Part shown: positions 44,833 through 55,513 of the stretch, piece by piece | Layout of the letters: each line of letters opens with the position of its first letter | How positions within the stretch are numbered: position 1 is the first letter of the stretch | Assembly: GCA_035048815.1 (NCBI GenBank) | Contig: JAUCBN010000020.1 | Coordinates: 7,633,501 to 7,697,500, forward strand | Origin: Abelmoschus esculentus | Lineage: Eukaryota; Streptophyta; Magnoliopsida; Malvales; Malvaceae | Length of the DNA stretch: 64,000 bases | Reading direction: 5' to 3' | Position numbers and translations under genes: made by a program | Notes under the pieces: generated by a model | What the model saw: the letters and a program-made list of their open reading frames with translations, nothing else | The model's database searches: none | What the model was told of the DNA's origin: nothing

Positions 44833-45140
44833 CCTCTCCCCTTTTCTTTAAATAGTATATTAGGATTAATAGTTTATTTTTATTTTTCTAATTATTTTCG
44901 TTTTCAGAATTTTTTCTTTTGTGTGTTTTATTTAGGAATAAAAAGCAAAGATAAGGAAAAATAGTTCACAGCAGGAACTCTGCCGAGGCAATAAAACAGT
45001 GTCAGGGCCGCAGCAGTCCCAACGGGCAGAACAGTATAACGGTTAGTCTGCCGAGATTCCTGCCGCGGCAGAAAAAGGAAACGGCAGAAAAAGGAAACAG
45101 TTACAAATGGCTAGTGATCTCAACGGTCACAAGGCCGAGG

Positions 45141-45150
45141 CCTATATAAG
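45141..45150 (+). promoter_or_regulatory. Candidate internal TATA box before El1 ORF2
   Basis: CCTATATAAG lies 147-156 bases before the ATG of ORF2, after a gap of ~310 bp beyond the gag-protease stop. The same box and spacing exist in El2 (minus strand, 52791-52800). It resembles the LTR TATA box, suggesting a separate ORF2 transcript (inference). Confidence 0.5.
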
Positions 45151-45296
45151 AAACTCCTTCCTCTTGAAATATTCACTCTTACTTTCTTGCTTTCTTTAGT
45201 ATTCTTAACAATCTCTCTCTCAATTACTCTTTGCCTTCTACAATCTCCAGATTCTCTTCAAGAAAAACCTCCAAGAACGCACATCTCTCTATCTTG

Positions 45297-46700
45297 ATGG
45301 CTACATACAAAAGATTCGCCCCAGCCAACGTTGAAGATCGATTCAACCGATCTTTCATCGCTAGGCAACTTTGGGAAGAACAAGGCTTCCAACATGCGGA
45401 CGAAGAAAATTACGGCATTGAGCACTACCTATACGACAGAATTAAGTACCAGAATTGGGAAATTTTCTGTTTGAAACCCACCCAGGAGAACGCCACAATC
45501 GTGCGGGAGTTCTACACTCATGGGCCCAACAAAGACTCCCTATTTGTTCATTGCCGCGGCAGGCCGGTCCAGCTCGATGCCGAGACGATTAACAACTTCT
45601 ACGGCCTCACCCCAGATAGTGATATCCATGCCGAATTCTTGGAAGATATCACTGCCGAGGACTATGAACTCATCAAAGACGATCTTTGTTACGGAAATAC
45701 TCCATGGGAAACCGGTACCCATCGAGGCTCCGTAACAAGACAAAGCTTGAAGCCGGAGGCCAAGATGTGGAACACCTTCGTCAAACGACGGTTCATCCCA
45801 ACATCACACAATAGCATGGTGGATCGCAAGAGATTGGTGCTTATCCAATCCATCATCAACAAGAGGACCATCAACGTTGGAGAAATCATCCTACGGGAAA
45901 TTCACGAGTGCGGTAAGAAAGATAGAGGACCCTTGTATTTCCCTTGCTTGATTACGGGTTTATGTGTTTCTGCAGGTGTACCCATTGAAGAAACCGATGA
46001 ATACACGCCCCCAAGACGAGGATGGACCAGGGACTTCTGCCACAAAGTCATGCAAATCACGCAAGCCGAACCTGTCCAGGCAACGTCGCAGCAGTTCACT
46101 GCCGATACTGCTGGCGGGGCCCAGTACACGGCAGACATGCCTGGTACTGCCCACACCTCCGCCACAGCAGACCCATACCAAGAAATCTTGCAGCGAATGG
46201 CCGCAATGGATCTTCGACAACAACGGTACATGGAGTACCAACGGGACTTCAACAAAACTCTAGCCTATATGCTGCTGCACGCCTTCCCAGACCAAGGCGT
46301 ACAATTCCCGGAGTTCCCAAGCAACATGTTCGTCACCGCCGCACCCTACACCGAGACTACACCAACCCTGGGAGGACCACGACCATTCTTCCATCCGGAC
46401 CCTCAGCCCCAATACCAGGCTGCCGGCCCATCTAGGGCGGCAGATTCTGCCGCGGCCTTATCTGTCAGCCGAAGGCCATCCAAGCGGAGGGCCGTCTTCA
46501 GCACTCCACCCAGATCGCCAATTATCATGGGAAGTCTATCCGCCGAGATAGATGCATATGTGCACCAAAGTTCTACTGCCGCCGGCTCAAGCACACACCA
46601 CACCGGAGGAGCTACTATGATGGGAGGAGGAACGGACGTGATGATAACCGAAGAGATGACAGATGTTGAAGAAGGAGAAGAAGTAGAAGCCCCGATGTAA
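45297..46700 (+). CDS. El1 ORF2, putative plant transposon protein
   Basis: The ATG at 45297 opens MATYKRFAPANVEDRFNRSF, a start conserved in El2. The N-terminal domain (EEQGFQHADEENYGIEHYLY, NNFYGLTPD, RGPLYFPCLITGLCVSAGVP, TPPRRGWTRDFCHKVM) matches the 'putative plant transposon protein' family found with Athila-type elements, function unknown. A proline/serine/alanine-rich tail and an acidic end (MTDVEEGEEVEAPM) follow. TAA at 46698 replaces a CAA present in El2, removing a basic tail of about 44 residues (PRRKIVTSSSSESL remains readable to 46830). 467 residues as it stands. It occupies the place where autonomous relatives carry pol or env-like genes. Confidence 0.8.
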   Translation: MATYKRFAPANVEDRFNRSFIARQLWEEQGFQHADEENYGIEHYLYDRIKYQNWEIFCLKPTQENATIVREFYTHGPNKDSLFVHCRGRPVQLDAETINNFYGLTPDSDIHAEFLEDITAEDYELIKDDLCYGNTPWETGTHRGSVTRQSLKPEAKMWNTFVKRRFIPTSHNSMVDRKRLVLIQSIINKRTINVGEIILREIHECGKKDRGPLYFPCLITGLCVSAGVPIEETDEYTPPRRGWTRDFCHKVMQITQAEPVQATSQQFTADTAGGAQYTADMPGTAHTSATADPYQEILQRMAAMDLRQQRYMEYQRDFNKTLAYMLLHAFPDQGVQFPEFPSNMFVTAAPYTETTPTLGGPRPFFHPDPQPQYQAAGPSRAADSAAALSVSRRPSKRRAVFSTPPRSPIIMGSLSAEIDAYVHQSSTAAGSSTHHTGGATMMGGGTDVMITEEMTDVEEGEEVEAPM

Positions 46701-46931
46701 AGGACCCCACCCACTCGAGTCCAGCCGCCGAGGCAAGCAAAGGTGCAACCATCGCCCTCCCCAAGGACAAAACATTTGGCATCAAGTCCACGGAGGAAAA
46801 TTGTTACAAGCAGCTCCTCGGAGTCACTTTAAATTTTCTTTGTCCATTAAATCAATATTAATTTCTTTTACTGTTTTTATTTGCTGCGCATAATTCATAT
46901 TCTGTTTTGCCGTTTATTCCTTCGAAATATA

Positions 46932-46969
46932 AAGCATTGAGGACAATGCTTGGTTTGAGTTTGGGGGTG
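46932..46969 (+). other. Upstream hairpin plus polypurine-like module of El1
   Basis: Perfect 8-bp stem AAGCATTG-AGGA-CAATGCTT (46932-46951), followed by GAGTTTGGGGGTG (46957-46969). It is a second copy of the true terminal module at 47681-47718, with a different stem sequence. Confidence 0.7.
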
Positions 46970-47281
46970 CAGATTCACTGCCAAGGCATCAAGGCCAGTG
47001 AATTTTTTTTAACTTTTATGCTCCCCGCCTTACTTGAATTCACTGCCTACACTCTTGCACTGCTCATCATCAGTATTGCCTTAGTTTATTCTTTAAGGCT
47101 ATAGAAATCTTTCTCCTTACCATGTTTAGGTTCTGTTAAGAGGGTTTAATCTTAGGATGCTTAAGGATGAAAACTTAGAAGCTTACTATAGGTAGAACTT
47201 TAAACACTTTTGGAACTTTTGGGATTATAGGAATTCTTTTAATAAACTTAAGTGATAAAGACTTAGATTTTTGGAAAGTAA

Positions 47282-47436
47282 CTAGAGGTGCCTACCACCG
47301 GCTCTAGAAAGTCTCTTCTTCATGCTAGAGGTGCCCGAAATTGGCTCTAGTATGTGTTAAGGAATATTAAAAAGAAAGAAAGATTTTAGTGAAAAGAAAA
47401 ACACAAGTCTTTGAGGTGCCCGAAACCGGCTCAAGA
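47282..47436 (+). other. Three hairpins with a shared loop in El1 3' region
   Basis: CTAGAG...CTCTAG at 47282-47307 and 47325-47350, and TTGAG...CTCAA at 47411-47434. The loops read GTGCCTACCACCGG, GTGCCCGAAATTGG and GTGCCCGAAACCGG. Stems differ while pairing is kept. El2 has the equivalent set near 50460-50605. Confidence 0.65.
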
Positions 47437-47680
47437 TTTGGGGTTTGAAAAAGAAGAGAACACTTAACCAATGTCTATTTGTCTTGAACTTAGAGTTTAT
47501 CTAAGAAAGCCTTTAATCAACTTGTCCACAAAAACACACACACTCTCCTATAGTTTGTTTCTAGGTAAATCCTTGAGTAACTGAATGGTTAAGGCTAAAG
47601 AATAGGCCTAGTTATGGTAGGGAGAATAGATGGACATGTAAGACCAAGAGAGAGTAAAGTTCGGCAAATTGACGGTTTGC

Positions 47681-47718
47681 ATTGCTTGAGAACAAGCAAT
47701 AGTTTGAGTTTGGGGGTG
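47681..47718 (+). other. Terminal hairpin and polypurine tract of El1
   Basis: Perfect 8-bp stem ATTGCTTG-AGAA-CAAGCAAT (47681-47700), then AGTTTGAGTTTGGGGGTG directly before the 3' LTR. The purine run primes plus-strand DNA synthesis. Confidence 0.85.
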
Positions 47719-49005
47719 TGATAAGTGCTCAACACACTATCACTTTTTACTCCTTTTATGGGCATTAATTACCAAATATACACCCATTTGGACCAATGCA
47801 TGCACTCAATGTGATATATTTAGAAGTATACACATATAGGTAATATTTACATAAAAAGGCACCGCGGCAGAGACAAGGCCGAGGCAGGACCTGATGCCGA
47901 GGCAGCAGCAGAAAGACAGGAAGCAAGAGTATAGGGGATGGAATGACAAAAATCCAAGGAACGTATCTAGACTTGAAGCCCATGAATCGGAGCTGGCTAG
48001 CACAAGGAAAAGCCCAAAGGAAGACCACGCGGGAAAACCCCTTAGCCGAATATAAACTTGGAAATATATTATTATTATGTACTTGACATGTTCCCTACTC
48101 CAAGTTGTATTCTACTTAGGAAAGGTTTGCCCTAGGTCTAGCCTATATAAAGACCTAGCCACCCAATGTACAATACACGAAATACCTAGGGAGAGAGCAG
48201 ACTTCTACTCTTGTTTCTTTCCTCTCCATCATGTTCTAAACCTTCTTAGGGATTAGGTGAAGGTTGTAGAGTATTTGTGAGAGGAGATTTTACTTTGTCT
48301 TTCATTCAATGCAATAAAGATTATCAAGGTTTGCTTATCCTTTGTTATTCCTTGTTTCACAATTGAGCTCGGGAGAGGATATTGTGATCATCCATTTATC
48401 TAAGCTCGGGAGAGTTAGATTCACGAAAGGGATAAGTACGGTGTTTCAATCGCGAAATACTAACTCGGCCTAGGGATAGGTTAAGAGTTTCAGCGGCTAA
48501 AAGAAGTGTGAGATTGGTTGGTGAGTATAATTGGTTCACGCCGGGAGGTATCATCAAGGACTAGTCATCAACAGCACTCTGACTTAGGGATAAGCGGAGT
48601 CATTCAAGGAAACTTTGCCGAACTTTGGTAAAGTCTGCCCACGAGCAAGGTATTGCCGCGGCAGACAGTGTTATCGCTGCCCAGGCAGTAAAACTGCAGT
48701 GCTGCCGAGGCAGTGATATACGATTGCATTGGACGGAGACAAGTCAATCAATTCCACAATACAATGCAACTGGATCCTAGCTCATCTCTCTCTACTATTT
48801 CAATCTTTTACTGTTATCTTAGTTATTTTAGTTTAGATAAATCAAATCAACTCACTTGTGTTTTTATCTTTCTACAGAACAAGGAGGTGAAGAGAACATA
48901 TTAAGTATATCGGTCCCTTAGAAGATGATAACTCGATAATATATTTATCACTTATTACTTGCGATGTGTCCACTTGCACTGAACGCGTACTTTTGACACG
49001 TGACA
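47719..49005 (+). repeat. El1 3' LTR
   Basis: TGATAAGTGCTCAACACACT to GACACGTGACA, 1,287 bp. It lacks about 40 bp present in the 5' LTR around the CATATTTGTGCAGGAG stretch. Only about a dozen other differences were counted by eye, so the insertion is young relative to the host relics. Confidence 0.92.
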
Positions 49006-49040
49006 TTAACGAAGTATGAATTTTTGTTAATTTAGGGGAG
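49006..49040. other. Flank sequence between El1 and El2
   Basis: 35 bp homologous, at equal length, to 28262-28296 (ends GTTAATTTAGGGGAG against ATAAGTTAGGGGAG). It is the displaced right flank of PMD copy C and shows El1 inserted next to PMD copy C. Confidence 0.7.
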
Positions 49041-50154
49041 GTCAGGATCCAGTTGCGTTGTATTGTGGATTTGATTGACTTGTCTCTGCCCAATGCAATC
49101 GTATATCACTGCCTCGGCAGCACTGCAGATTACTGCCTTGGCAGCGACGATACTGTCCGTCGCGGCAATCCCTTACTCGTGGGTGGACTTTACCAAAGTT
49201 CGGCAAAGTGTCCTTGGAGGACTCCGCTTATCCCTAAGTCGAAGTACTATTGATGACTAGTCCTTGATGATACCTCCCGGCATGAATCAATTATACTCAC
49301 CAACCAATCTCACACTTCTTTTAGCCGATGAAACTCTTAACCTATCCCTAGGCCGAGTTAGTCTTTCGCGATTGAAATACCGTACTTACCCCTTTCGTGA
49401 ATCTAACTCTCCCGAGTCTAGATAAATGGATTACTCACAAATTTCTCTCCTGAGCTTGAATGCAAGAACAAAGAATGGAAAAGGATAAGCAAACCTTGAT
49501 AGTTTTATTGCATTGAAACAAAGACAAAGTACAATCTCTTGTCACAAATACTAAACAACCTTCACCTAAACCCTAAGAAAGCTTAGAACATAATTTGAGA
49601 GAAAGAAAACAAAGTGTCTTAGGGTAAACTCTATGAATCGGCTCTCTCTCCTCGGTATATCCCTATACATTAGACGGCTAGGTCTTATATAGGCTTGACC
49701 TAGGGCAAACCTTTCCTAAGTAGAATACAACTTGGAGTAGGGAACAAGTCATGTACATAAATAAAATATTTCCAAGTTTAATTCAACTAAGAGACTTTCC
49801 CGCGTGGCCTTGTCTTGGGCTTTTCCTCATGATAGTCAGCTCCGATCCATATGCTTTATATCCAGAAACGTCCCTTGGATTTTTCTCTTCCAATCGCCTA
49901 CAGTATTGCTCTCTGGCTCTCAGCTGCTGCCTCGGCATCAAGTCCTGCGTCGGCCATGTTGCTGCCGCGGCACTTGTTTCTCCTGCACAGATATAAACAT
50001 GCAGTAAAACTTGCCTTTTCTATAAATATTATCTTCATAAGCTTAACTTCTAAATATATCACATTAAGTACATGCATTGGTCCGAGTGGGTGTATATTCG
50101 GTGATTAATGCCCATAAAAGGTGTAAAAAGTGATAGTGAGTTGAGCACTTATCA
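49041..50154 (-). repeat. El2 3' LTR (truncated)
   Basis: Begins (minus strand) at 50154 with TGATAAGTGCTCAACTC and is collinear with 55750-56859. The final ~235 bp including the LTR terminus are absent. Confidence 0.88.
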
Positions 50155-50192
50155 CACCCCCAAACTCGAACTATTGCTTGTCCTCAAGCAAT
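50155..50192 (-). other. Terminal hairpin and polypurine tract of El2
   Basis: Minus-strand GAGTTTGGGGGTG next to the LTR, preceded by the stem ATTGCTTG-AGGA-CAAGCAAT (50173-50192). Same fold as El1. Confidence 0.8.
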
Positions 50193-50950
50193 GCAAACCA
50201 TCAATTTGCCGAACTCTACTCTCTCTTGGTCTTATGTTTCCATCTATTCTCCCCACCATAACTATGCATATTCTTTTAAACTTAACCTTTTGGGTACCCA
50301 AGGGTTTACCTAGAAACAAACTATAAGATTTGGTGAGTGTGTGCGTTTTTGTGGACAAGTTTGATTAAAGGCTTTCTTAGATAAACTCTAAGTTCAAGAC
50401 AAGTAGAACTGGGTTAAGTGTTCTCTTCTTTTCTAAACAACCAATTCTTGAAACAATTTCGGGCACCTCAAGGATTTTGTTTTTCTCTTCACTAATTCCT
50501 TCTTTCTTTTTGATATTCCTTATAACACACTAGAGCCAATTTTGGGCACCTCTAGCATGAAGAAGAGTACTTCCTAGAGCCGGTGATAGGCACCTCTAGT
50601 TACTTTCCCAAAAATCTAAGTCTTTATCACCTAAGTTCATTAAAAGAATTCCTATAATCCAACAAGTCCCAAAAGTGTTTAAAAAATTCATCTTATAGTA
50701 AACTTCTAAGTTTTCATTCTTAAGTATCCTAAGTTTAAACCTTCTTAACAGGACCTAATCATGGTAAGGAGAAAGATTTCTATAGCCTTAAAGAATAAAC
50801 TAAGGCAATATTGATGATAGGCAGTGCAAAAGTATAGGCAGTTGATTCAAGTAAGGCGGGGATCGTAAAAATTTTAAAAAAAATTCACTTAAATACTCTC
50901 TTTTCTTGGTAAGCCCTCGGCAGTAGATTGCTGCCTTGGCAGTGGATCTA

Positions 50951-50988
50951 CACCCCCAAACTCGAACCAAGCATTGTCCTCAATGCTT
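50951..50988 (-). other. Upstream hairpin plus polypurine-like module of El2
   Basis: Stem AAGCATTG-AGGA-CAATGCTT (50969-50988) followed on the minus strand by GGTTCGAGTTTGGGGGTG. It corresponds to 46932-46969 in El1. Confidence 0.7.
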
Positions 50989-51084
50989 TAAATTAGAAGA
51001 AAATAGCGGGCAACAAAAATAAGAAAAAAAATAAGCAGCATATAAAGAAACCAGCAACAAATAATATTGAATTATATGAAAAAT

Positions 51085-52620
51085 TTAAAGAGACTCCGAA
51101 GAGCTACTTGTAACAATTTTTCTCCTTGGTCTTGCTGCTGATTGCTTCATTCTTGGTGAAGGCGATGGTTGAGCTTTTGCTTGCCAGGGCGGTTGGACTC
51201 TTGTGGGTGGTGTCCGTTGCATCGGAGCTTCCACTTCTTCTCCTTCTTCCACGTCGACCATCTCCTCGGTGATCATGATGTCCGTTCCACCTACCATTGC
51301 TGTGGTTACCCCGATATGGTGTGTACTCGGTCCAGCAGCGGTTGAGCTTTGGTGCACATAGGCATCTATCTCAGTTGATAGACTGCCCATGATGATTGGG
51401 GATCTTGGTGGAGTGCTGAAGATTGACCTCCACTTTGATGGTCTTCTACTGGCAGATGATGCTGCGGCAAAGTCTGCTGCCCTGGATGGGCCGGTAGCAT
51501 GGTACTGTGGTGGAAGGCCCGCGTGGAAGAACGGACTTGATCCTCCCAGAGCTGGTGTAGTCTCTGTATAAGGGGCGGCTGTGACAAACATATTGCTAGG
51601 AAATTCTGGAAACTGCGCCCCTTGGTCTGGAAAAGCATGAAGCATCATTTGGGCTAATGTGCCGTTAAAGTCTCTTTGATACTCCATGTATCTCTTTTGC
51701 CTAAGATCCATCGCTGTCATCCTTTGTAGTATCTCCTGGTACGGGTCTGCTGCGGCAGAGGTGTGGGCAGTGTCTAACATGTTTGCCATGTACTGGGCCC
51801 CGACAGCAGTATCAGCACTGAACTGCTGAGGCGTTGCTTGAATTGGTTCCGCCTGCGTGATCTGCATAACTTTGTGGCAAAAATCTCTGGTCCATCCACG
51901 CCTTTGGGGAGTGTATTCGTCCGTGTATTCTATTGGTACACCTGCGGAAACACACAAACCAGTGATCAAACATGGGAAATATAATGGTCCTCTATCCTTC
52001 TTATCGCATTCGTAAATTTCACGTAAGACGATCTCTCCAACGTTGATGCTCCTTTTGTTGATGATCGATTGGATGAGCACCAATCGCTTTTGGTCCACTG
52101 TACTGTTGTGGGATGTGGGAATGAGGCGTCTCTTGACGAAGGTGTTCCAAAGCTTTGCCTCGGGCTTTAAGCTCTGCCTTGCTACAGATCCTCTATGGGC
52201 ACCGGTTTCCCATGGAGTATTCATGTAGCAAAGGTCATCTTTGATCAACTCGTAATCCTCGGCAGTGATATCCTCCATGAATTCGGTGTGAACATCATGG
52301 TCCAGAGTGAGACCGTAAAATTCGTTGATGGTCTCGGCATCTAGCTGGACAAGCCTACCTCGGCAGTGGACAAAGAGGGAATCTTTGCTGGGTCCGCGCG
52401 CATAGAATTCCCGCACGATGGTAGCGTTCGCCTAGGCAGGTTGAAGAAAAAAGATTTCCCAATCTTGGTACTTGATTCTATCGAAGAGATAATGCTCGAT
52501 GCCGTAGTTTTCGTCATCCAAGTGTTGGAAACCTTGTTCTTCCCACAATTGCCAGGCAATGAAAGACCTGTTAAAGCGGTCTTCAACATTAGCTGGGGCA
52601 AAGCGCTTGTAAGTGGCCAT
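51085..52620 (-). pseudogene. El2 ORF2, putative plant transposon protein (one stop)
   Basis: Starts MATYKRFAPANVEDRFNRSF at 52620 and runs in one frame to 51085, ending PRRKIVTSSSSESL. It is interrupted only by TAG at 52432-52434, where El1 has CAG. It retains the basic C-terminal tail that El1 loses to its own stop, so the ancestral protein was about 511 residues. Role unknown. The candidate TATA box at 52791-52800 precedes it. Confidence 0.8.
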
Positions 52621-52790
52621 AAAGATTGTGAGAGATTGATTTCTTGGAGATTTTCTTGGAAGGAATCTGGGAATTTCACGAAGAGTTGTGAGTAGGTAGA
52701 GAGTATTGTGAGAGCAAGATTGTTAAGAATTCTAAAGAAAACAAGAATGCAAGAGTGAATAGTTCAAAAGGGAGGGGTTGCTTATATAGG

Positions 52791-52800
52791 CCTCAGCCTT
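52791..52800 (-). promoter_or_regulatory. Candidate internal TATA box before El2 ORF2
   Basis: CCTATATAAG on the minus strand, about 170 bases before the ORF2 ATG, at the same place as in El1. Conservation in two elements favours function. Confidence 0.5.
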
Positions 52801-53063
52801 GTGACCGTTCAATTCACTAGCCGTTTTGTAGCCGTTACTCTTTACTGCCGTTTCCTTTTCTGCCGCGGCAGGAATCTCGACAGACTAGCCGTTACACTAT
52901 TCTGCCCGTTGAAACTACTGCGGCTCTGACACTATTTTCTGCCTCGGCAGAGTTCTTGCTGTGAACTATTTCTCCTTTATTCTTGCTTATTATCCTAAAT
53001 AAAAATTAAACACAAACAAGAAAAGTACTTAAAGCAAAAACAAATTAGAAAAATAAAAATAAA

Positions 53064-55409
53064 CTAAACTAATCCTAATATAATAATAATATAAAAAGAA
53101 AAAGGGAAGAGATCATTAACCCTCATTGTCAATTCTCCTTTTTCCACATCAATTAATGTGCGTCCAGTTGCAAGGAAAGGTCTCCCCAAGATGATCAGTG
53201 CATTATCATCTGCTTCACAATCAAGGACAAGAAAATCAGCAGGAAAAATAAATTTATCGACTCTTACCAGTATGTCCTCAATTTTGCCTTTGGGTTGCAC
53301 ATATGATCGATCTGTTAGTTGGAGCATAATTGTTGTAGGTTTTGCCCTTCCTATTCCAAGCTTTTGGAAGACAGATTTGGGCATTAGATTGATGCTTGCT
53401 CGAAGGTCGCATAGGGCCTTACCTTCATAATTGTTACCTATTGCACAAGGTATGATAAAGCAACCAGGATCCTTCAATTTTGGTGGCATGCGATTGTGTA
53501 GCATTGCCATGCATCCCTCGGTAGCAGCCACTGTTTCGAACTCACCTATTCGTTTTCTCTTAGACACAATGTCTTTTAAGAACTTGGCATAATTAGGCAT
53601 TTGTTCAATTGCCTCTACGAATGGTATGTTAATGTGGACTTGTTTTAAAATATCAAGGAATTTCTTAAATTGTTGGTCCTGTTTTTGCTTTTTCAATCTT
53701 TGTGGGAAAGGTGGTGGTGGTCTCATCTCGTCTAGGGTTTCTTTAGTTTGGATTTTAATGCTTGGCACCACTGGGGTTGTTGTTGTCTCGGCAGACTGTT
53801 CAGGAGCTTCAGCACTTTCTGCCGGGGAAGTGTTATCAGGATCAGTTTGCTCAGCCTCCTTTTTTGTTGGGTCTGCTGATGGAATTTGGCTTGCTGGAAT
53901 CTTTTCCTTCAGCTGTAGACCACTCCTGGTAGTGATTGCTTTACACTGTTCATGGCCCATTACCTTAGCAACTACAGTATTGCTAGGTAGTCCTCCTTGT
54001 GGGCTAGTGTTTATATTTTGAGCAAACTACCCAACCTAAGTTTCTAAAGTTTTAATAGCCTCTTCTTGATTCTACAACCTCATCTCAGTCCTATTCATGA
54101 AAGCATCTGTCCTTTTGATGAAATTACTGTTTTCTGCCATGTATAATTCTGTTTTCATCATAAAGGCTTTGAGAGTGTTTTCCAACGAACTTACCGATTG
54201 TTGCTGCATCTGCTGCGGCGGCATTGGCTGCTGGACCGGCGGCGGCGGCAGATGTTGCATTGGTTGCTGGAATCCTGAGGGTTGGGTGGTTGGGTTTAAG
54301 GCATTGTTAGGATTGCTCCATGAGAGGTTCGGATGCCTCTTCCATGAGGGATTGTATGTGTTGGACATCATATTGGTTCGGTTATAGTTTCCAACATACA
54401 TATCGGTTTCTTGATTCATACACTCAGAGGAACTGTGGGTACCTCCACATAAGTCACAAAAGGAATCAATTACCTTAACCTCACGGGTATTTTGCTGTAG
54501 TTGCAAATTTTGTACCATCTTTGTAAGAGAGGCCAATTGTGCTGCCACTGAATTTGATGTGTCTAACTCATTCACCGTGACTTGGCGTCTTACTCCTCCT
54601 CGCCTAAATGTAGGAAATTGAAAATCGTTCTTTGCTAGTTTGTTCAGTATCTCAATAGCTTCCTCAGGTGCCTTATCCAAGAGTGTTCCGTTTGCTGAGG
54701 CATCTAACATCATCCTTTTTGGGGCATTCGTGGCATTATAGAACATGGTCACTTGTGTCCATAGGAGAAATCCATGCAAAGGACATTTGTGCAATAACTC
54801 CCTGTGGCGCTCCCATGCCTCGTACATAGGTTCGTCATCTGCCTGTCGAAAAGAAGTGATTTTATTACAAATTCTATCATATAAATTTGTAGGATTAAAA
54901 CGTGTAATAAAGTCACGATAGAGTTCACTCCAAGATCCAATAGATCCTGCTAGAATGCTATTTAACCAGGCTTTCGCCCTATCCCTCAGTGAATAGGGGA
55001 ATAGCTTCAATCTCAAGACATCTTCATGGACTCCTTGGATTTTAAAGGAATTGCATATCTCCATGAAGGACTTGAGATGCTGCCTTGCATTTTTAGTTAC
55101 AGACCCACCAAACTGTCCAATAGTGTTAAGCATATTGAACATGACAGGTTTCAGTTCAAAGTGGGTTGCTTCTATCTCTGGTGTAACGACTCCTGGGTTT
55201 AATTCATTTAAATCCTCTTCCAGGAAGTCTCTGACAGTGAGCTGCCGCGGCCCTGGTGGCGGCGGAAGACCTCCATTGCCGGCAGGTAAGTTTTGTCCTG
55301 CCGGATGATCTGCCATAGCTTCTTGGATTTGTCTCCTCAACCTTTGCCTTGTTCGTTCGATCTCTGGGTCTAACTCGTAAAAAGGGTTGGTTGGGTTGGC
55401 CTTGGTCAT
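53064..55409 (-). pseudogene. El2 gag-protease polyprotein (three in-frame stops)
   Basis: Same protein as in El1, in one frame from TKANPTNPFYELDPEIERTR at 55409. Stops are TAG at 54072-54074, 54036-54038 and 54027-54029; at the last two El1 has CAG. Capsid, CDLCGGTHSSSECMNQ knuckle and protease are readable, but the protease motif is LCDLRASINLMPKSVF: the glycine after the catalytic aspartate is arginine, which should inactivate it. The C-terminus after TMRVND is replaced by a short unrelated tail through a deletion of about 260 bp. Confidence 0.85.
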
Positions 55410-55489
55410 ACACCAAAAAGAAATAAAGGTAAAAGAAAAAGAAAAAGAAAAGAAACAAGAAAATGAAGAAAAGAAAATTTAGTTGCCAA

Positions 55490-55507
55490 TCCCCGGCAAC
55501 GGCGTCA
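55490..55507 (-). other. Primer binding site of El2 (tRNA-Asp type)
   Basis: Minus strand TGACGCCGTTGCCGGGGA, matching the tRNA-Asp complement at 17 of 18 positions. Confidence 0.85.
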
Positions 55508-55513
55508 AAAACT

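Larger units (their letters stand above)
40881..49005 (+). mobile_element. El1: complete RT-less Athila-like LTR element
   Basis: 8,125 bp with two LTRs about 99 percent alike by eye outside a ~40-bp indel near the left end. It has a tRNA-Asp-type primer site, one gag-protease frame, a second frame of the plant-transposon-protein type and a polypurine tract. No reverse transcriptase, RNase H or integrase is present, so it needs enzymes in trans (comparable to TR-GAG type elements). The target duplication is TTACC (40876-40880) and TTAAC (49006-49010). The interrupted flank TTACC-TAAGTTGG is intact at 28262, giving an empty-site reference. Confidence 0.92.

Noticed and set aside
45902..46775. 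Several long frames overlapping El1 ORF2 on both strands
   Set aside because: GC-rich ORF2 creates open shadow frames; only the MATYKRFAPAN frame is conserved in El2.
47282..47436. CRISPR-like array from repeated GTGCCCGAAA words
   Set aside because: Only three irregularly spaced units inside a plant retroelement; the complementary arms indicate hairpins, not spacers.
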